Shown here: in pieces, positions 7,169 to 9,895 of the stretch
Layout of the letters: every line of letters begins with the position of its first letter
Numbering within the stretch: the stretch's first letter is position 1
Assembly (NCBI GenBank): GCA_045647885.1
Contig: JAZRMX010000005.1
Coordinates: forward strand, 1 to 9,895
Direction of reading: 5' to 3'
Length of the DNA: 9,895 nt
DNA from: HGM04593 sp045647885
GTDB taxonomy: Bacteria > Bacteroidota > Bacteroidia > Bacteroidales > Bacteroidaceae
Translations under genes and position numbers: made by a program
Notes under the pieces: generated by a model
What the model was told of the DNA's origin: nothing
Seen by the model: the letters and a program-made list of their open reading frames with translations, nothing else
The model's database searches: none

Positions 7169-8695
7169 ATGAAAATCTTCCCCACTGCAAACATAAAGCG
7201 TATCGATGCCTACACAATAGAGCACGAACCTATCCCCTCGCTCCTGCTTATGGAGCGTGCTGCCGCTGCGCTCACAAAAGCAATTGTAGAGAGTGCACCA
7301 CAAGGTACATTCGAGGTTTTTGCAGGGCCAGGTAATAATGGCGGCGATGCCCTTGCTGTGGCGCGTATGCTTGCCGTGGCAGGCTATCCGGTGAGCGTGT
7401 GGGTGGTTGCTCCGGGTGGGCGTCTCTCGCCCGATTGTGAGGCGAATCTCTCCTCATTGCGCTCTATGGCAAGCGGTAACTTCCATTTCTCGCTGAATAT
7501 TGTTAGCGGGGAGTTCACACCACCTGCGCTACAGCCCGGCGCTGTGGTGATAGATGGTCTTTTTGGCAGTGGGCTGACAAGGCCTGTAGAGGGGCTTTTT
7601 GCCGATGTTATTCACTTTATCAACGGTTGTGGTCACAAGGTCTTTGCGATAGATATTCCGTCGGGGCTTATGGGCGAGGATAATAGCAATAATATCCCCG
7701 AGAATATTATATGTGCTACAAAAACTTTTACGCTGCAATTCCCAAAGCTGTCGATGCTTTTTGCCGAGAACGAGCGCTTTGTGGGTTCTTTCGAGGTGCT
7801 CGACATAAAGTTGAGCCGTGAGGCTATGGAATGCGAGCCATCGCCCTATTTTATTACCGAAAAAAGTGATATATCCCTCTTTATTGAGGAGCGTGGCAAA
7901 CACTCCCATAAAGGCTGTTTCGGCAGAGCATTGCTTGTTGCCGGTAGCGAAGGTATGGCAGGAGCCTCTGTGCTTGCTGCGCGTGCGGCGTTGCGCTCGG
8001 GTGTGGGGCTGCTTACTTTGTGGGTGCCGCGTTGTAATAACGATATTTTGCAGCGCTCTGTGCCCGAGGCTATGACCTTGCCCGATGCTTGCACCACTCA
8101 TATATCGGAGCCGGTAGATTGCGAAAAATACACGGCTGTGGCTGTGGGGCCTGGGCTCGGGCAGCACGCCGACACCGAGAGGGCATTGCTTGCTCTTGTG
8201 GATTCCTGTCGCGTGCCGATGGTTGTGGACGCCGATGCGCTGAATATTCTTTCTCGTAACAAAGAGTATCTCACTCGCCTTCCGCAGGGTAGTATAATAA
8301 CTCCGCATATTGGTGAGTTTACTCGTCTTGCCGGTGCGTGCAGCAATTCTTACGAGCGATTGCAGCGTGCTAGGGAGTTTGCACAGTCTAATAATCTCTG
8401 CGTAGTGCTTAAAGGGGCTTATACAGCGGTTGTGAGCCCGTCGGGTGATTGTTTCTTTAACACTACGGGTAACCCAGGTATGGCTACCGGGGGTAGCGGT
8501 GATACCCTTACGGGTGTTCTCCTTGCCCTTTTGGCACGTGGGTTGTCTGCTACCGATGCTGCTCGTTTGGGTGTTTACATTCACGGTGCTGCCGGCGATT
8601 TTGCTTGTAGTAGGGTGGGGGTGACTTCGCTCATCGCGAGTGATATTGTGGATGCTTTACCTGAGTGTTGGAAAGAGCTTGAGGTTAAAAATTGA
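7169..8695 (+). CDS. nnr: Bifunctional NAD(P)HX epimerase / ADP-dependent NAD(P)HX dehydratase
   Basis: It repairs hydrated, inactive NADH and NADPH: the N-terminal half interconverts the R and S forms and the C-terminal half dehydrates S-NAD(P)HX using ADP. Positions below count from this ATG (508 residues); an ATG two codons upstream at 7163 is also possible. The YjeF-N epimerase domain shows GPGNNGGDAL (53-62), DGLFGSG (129-135) and DIPSGL (162-167). The carbohydrate-kinase-like dehydratase domain shows KHSHKGCFGRALLVAGS (244-260), VGPGLG (326-331), VVDADALN (352-359), TPHIGEFTRL (378-387), and TGNPGMATGGSGDTLTG (433-449), whose GSGD holds the likely catalytic Asp. The two-domain length is normal. 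No signal peptide is visible, so it is cytoplasmic. It stands apart from the aromatic operon, and its position next to it is probably coincidental. Confidence 0.95.
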   Translation: MKIFPTANIKRIDAYTIEHEPIPSLLLMERAAAALTKAIVESAPQGTFEVFAGPGNNGGDALAVARMLAVAGYPVSVWVVAPGGRLSPDCEANLSSLRSMASGNFHFSLNIVSGEFTPPALQPGAVVIDGLFGSGLTRPVEGLFADVIHFINGCGHKVFAIDIPSGLMGEDNSNNIPENIICATKTFTLQFPKLSMLFAENERFVGSFEVLDIKLSREAMECEPSPYFITEKSDISLFIEERGKHSHKGCFGRALLVAGSEGMAGASVLAARAALRSGVGLLTLWVPRCNNDILQRSVPEAMTLPDACTTHISEPVDCEKYTAVAVGPGLGQHADTERALLALVDSCRVPMVVDADALNILSRNKEYLTRLPQGSIITPHIGEFTRLAGACSNSYERLQRAREFAQSNNLCVVLKGAYTAVVSPSGDCFFNTTGNPGMATGGSGDTLTGVLLALLARGLSATDAARLGVYIHGAAGDFACSRVGVTSLIASDIVDALPECWKELEVKN

Positions 8696-8705
8696 TTTGT
8701 TTTAT

Positions 8706-8740
8706 AAGAAACAGCACTTTATTCAACTATGTTTCTTTTT
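8706..8740 (+). terminator. Candidate terminator after nnr
   Basis: AAGAAACA (8706-8713) pairs perfectly with TGTTTCTT (8730-8737) around a 16-base loop, followed by a short T-run. The stem is only 8 bp and AT-rich, so it is weaker than the other two terminators, but its position 10 bases after the nnr stop is right. Confidence 0.45.
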
Positions 8741-8751
8741 ATTTAATAAAG

Positions 8752-8759
8752 TATCTTTG
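8752..8759 (+). promoter_or_regulatory. Upstream TATCTTTG (-7 element)
   Basis: This is an exact match to the Bacteroidetes -7 consensus TAnnTTTG, just after the nnr terminator. No good -33 TTTG is seen at 19-21 bases upstream; TTTC at 8732-8735 is 16 bases away. It may be a second start site, or its TTTG may act as a -33-like element for the downstream copy, though with a short spacer. Confidence 0.4.
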
Positions 8760-8775
8760 TTTAAATAAATTCATT

Positions 8776-8783
8776 TATCTTTG
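8776..8783 (+). promoter_or_regulatory. Downstream TATCTTTG (-7 element), likely promoter of the structured leader
   Basis: This second exact match to TAnnTTTG lies 24 bases after the first. TTTG at 8756-8759 is 16 bases upstream, shorter than the usual 19-21. Transcription would start near 8788-8792, exactly where the run of inverted repeats begins, which supports it as the working promoter. The leader to the surface-protein start would be about 425 bases. Confidence 0.6.
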
Positions 8784-8945
8784 CGTTTGCATATCGCTTG
8801 CAGAAGCCCACAATGTGGGTTATGTGGGAGGGTGCAAATTTTATTGAAAAGCGTTTACTGACGCTCTTTCTTGGCTTTTCGAAATCTGGTAAATTTCAAT
8901 TGGAGTCAAGGATGAAGCAATGGTAGATGCCTTGAGGTGTGTTTA

Positions 8946-9025
8946 TACATACCGATTACACTAAGGTTGTTGGTGTTACATACACCATTGACAACTATAG
9001 GTGTATTGGTTTGTTATATACATAC
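8946..9025 (+). repeat. Three TACATAC repeats inside the leader
   Basis: TACATAC occurs at 8946-8952, 8977-8983 and 9019-9025. The first two begin imperfect repeats of about 31-42 bases that both run TACATAC, then a CGATTACA- or CCATTGACA-like segment, then a GGTGT. The second copy lies in the loop of the GGTGT/ACACC hairpin, and the third directly precedes the terminal hairpin. They may be protein-binding or pairing sites, or remains of a duplication. Confidence 0.5.
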
Positions 9026-9120
9026 AGCGTGAGGCTTCTGCGTTGCTCGTTCTACTCCAATGGGCATACCAGAGCCTCGAAAAGCGGAATGAGCAACAGG
9101 TACAGGTTCTCACGCTTTTT
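9026..9120 (+). terminator. Compound hairpin with T-run ending the leader (possible attenuator)
   Basis: The outer stem AGCGTGAG/CTCACGCT (9026-9033 with 9109-9116) is perfect, and the inner stem 9042-9052 with 9087-9097 is 11 bp with one G-T. Five T residues (9116-9120) follow. The long internal loop makes it a less compact terminator than those at 1000 and 7085, and it stands 94 bases before the next start codon. It may end a small RNA or act as a conditional stop in the leader. Confidence 0.45.
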
Positions 9121-9214
9121 CGTTTATATAACAGCAAGAAATATTCAGCCGAATCAGGGAACTTATAGGCATAAGAAAAACTAAAAATATAATTTACTAA
9201 AAGTTCTACTGATT

Positions 9215-9895
9215 ATGAAAAAACGAGTTTTATTGTTAATGACCGCCATATTGCTTTGTGTAAGCAATATTGTCGCAGCAACCCTTGAGGTGACTATCGG
9301 CGAATCAAAATGGAGAACATTTTATATTCCTGTGAATGTTCAAATTCCGGAAGGTGTGGAAGCTTATGTGGTGGCATCTGTATCGGATGGTTATGTAAAT
9401 TTAAATAAGATTGAAGGTGATGTTATTGCCGCGGCAACTCCCGTGTTGTTGAATGCTGCCGCCGGCATCTATGAGTTCGTGATTGCAGGGGTGGCTGCCG
9501 AGGTTGGTAATAATCTGCTTGTGGGAACATCCGCTAGCAATTATGTGACAATCTCCTCTGATTGCAACTACTACGTGTTTGATGAGGATAAATGCGCTTG
9601 GTTTCCTGCAGTTGAGGTTGATGGAATGGAGAACTGCTTTTTGGCAGAAGCCGGTAAAGCCTACCTTGAAGTGCCGGCTACAATGGCAGAGAGCAGCCCC
9701 TATTTGTTTATTGAAAGTGCAACAGCGACTCTCGCCTCGGGTATCTGTGGAGAAAATCTCACTTGGAAATTGATTGATGGCGGTGAATTGGTTATCGAGG
9801 GTGCGGGTGCAATGAATAGTGGAGAATCTTGGAGTCAATACAAGGATGCTATCAAGAAGGTGACAATAATGGAAGGGGTAACTTCTATCTGTGAT
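9215..9895 (+). CDS. Secreted BspA-like leucine-rich-repeat protein, N-terminal part
   Basis: The frame is open from ATG 9215 to the window edge (227 codons); the C-terminus is missing. Residues 1-21 form a signal peptide: MKKR, a hydrophobic stretch, then likely cleavage near NIVA-A. Cys15 is preceded by Leu-Leu rather than a proper lipobox, so a lipoprotein is unlikely. Residues from about 22 to 168 form a beta-rich domain with a pattern I know from Bacteroidales surface proteins (WRTFYIPVNVQIPEGVEAY, then AAATPVLLNAAAGIYEF, VGNNLLVGT and AGKAYLEVP) but cannot name. From residue 172, SGICGENLTWKLIDGGELVI followed by GAGAM and IKKVTIMEGVTSI is the typical entry into BspA/LRR_5 repeats. The protein is probably exported and cell-surface bound, perhaps in adhesion; its ligand is unknown. 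The long structured leader upstream may regulate it. Confidence 0.8.
   Translation, partial: MKKRVLLLMTAILLCVSNIVAATLEVTIGESKWRTFYIPVNVQIPEGVEAYVVASVSDGYVNLNKIEGDVIAAATPVLLNAAAGIYEFVIAGVAAEVGNNLLVGTSASNYVTISSDCNYYVFDEDKCAWFPAVEVDGMENCFLAEAGKAYLEVPATMAESSPYLFIESATATLASGICGENLTWKLIDGGELVIEGAGAMNSGESWSQYKDAIKKVTIMEGVTSICD

Larger units (their letters stand above)
8788..9122 (+). ncRNA. Candidate structured leader RNA or small RNA
   Basis: About 335 bases lie between a promoter and a terminator-like hairpin, with no convincing protein gene and many inverted repeats in order: TTTGCA/TGCAAA (8786-8791 with 8833-8838), enclosing AGCCCAC/GTGGGTT (8805-8821); GAAAAGCGT with ACGCT-C-TTTC (8846-8870); GAAAT/ATTTC (8881-8897); TCAAGG/CCTTGA (8906-8935); GTTGT-GGTGT with ACACC-ACAAC (8966-8995); and the compound hairpin at 9026-9116. 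Several arms have alternative partners. I do not recognise it as tmRNA, RNase P RNA, SRP RNA, 6S RNA or a named riboswitch. It could be a regulatory 5' leader of the downstream surface-protein gene or a free small RNA. Short predicted peptides resembling its translation seem familiar to me from other Bacteroidales genomes, which would mean the element is dispersed; this memory is unverified. Confidence 0.5.

Noticed and set aside
7529..8584. Long open frame of 351 codons on the minus strand
   Set aside because: It lies wholly antisense to nnr, has no recognisable motif and reads as a Cys/His/Arg/Thr-rich shadow of the sense codons. The sense strand carries all the family motifs.
8878..8897. 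TPP riboswitch-like string (ATCTGGTAAAT)
   Set aside because: The rest of the THI box (CTGAGA, the ACC/GGT partners and the GCGxAGGGA end) is missing, and the downstream gene is not a thiamine gene.
9026..9120. SRP RNA (4.5S-like) hairpin
   Set aside because: The GGAA-type tetraloop flanked by the conserved CAGG/AGCAG internal loop is not present in a proper inner stem.
8939..9184. 81-codon frame starting with GTG in the leader
   Set aside because: It spans the terminal hairpin and T-run, has no family motif or good start signal, and the stems explain this DNA better than a protein. The apparent peptide is more likely a by-product of a conserved RNA.

Overview
The window most likely comes from a gut-type member of the Bacteroidales. 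Three things point there: the promoters match the Bacteroidetes primary sigma-factor -7 element (TAnnTTTG; TATCTTTG occurs twice near 8.75 kb), the first gene is a GH109-type glycosidase, and the last is a BspA-like leucine-rich-repeat surface protein. Shine-Dalgarno sites are weak or absent and AT-rich spacers separate GC-moderate genes, which also fits.

Layout. (1) Bases 2-976: the 3' part of a GH109 / Gfo-Idh-MocA family glycosidase, closed by a strong intrinsic terminator. (2) Bases 1255-7064: a six-gene aromatic amino acid operon, aroF-tyrA-aroB-aroA-pheA-aroQ. Most genes are 2-11 bases apart. The one real gap (65 bases, before pheA) may hold an internal promoter. A strong terminator follows aroQ. 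(3) Bases 7169-8695: a single gene for bifunctional NAD(P)HX epimerase/dehydratase (nnr), with an AT-rich candidate terminator. (4) Bases 8696-9214: 519 bases with no convincing protein gene. This stretch holds two TATCTTTG promoter elements and about 330 bases packed with inverted repeats, ending in a terminator-like hairpin. It looks like a long structured leader or small RNA. (5) Bases 9215-9895: the first 227 codons of a secreted BspA-like protein, cut by the window edge.

How the genes work together. AroF (DAHP synthase), AroB and AroQ carry out shikimate-pathway steps 1-3 and AroA step 6. The chorismate mutase domain of PheA makes prephenate, which TyrA and the dehydratase part of PheA send towards tyrosine and phenylalanine. 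Genes for shikimate dehydrogenase, shikimate kinase and chorismate synthase are not in the window and must lie elsewhere.

Most notable points. From memory of the families, the AroF, TyrA, AroB, AroA and CM-PheA sequences look more like clostridial (Firmicutes) proteins than the usual Bacteroidales ones, which suggests transfer of a block of genes. The chorismate mutase domain lacks two acidic residues found in the E. coli enzyme. The leader at 8.79-9.12 kb can form competing hairpins and is the best candidate for an undescribed RNA element.
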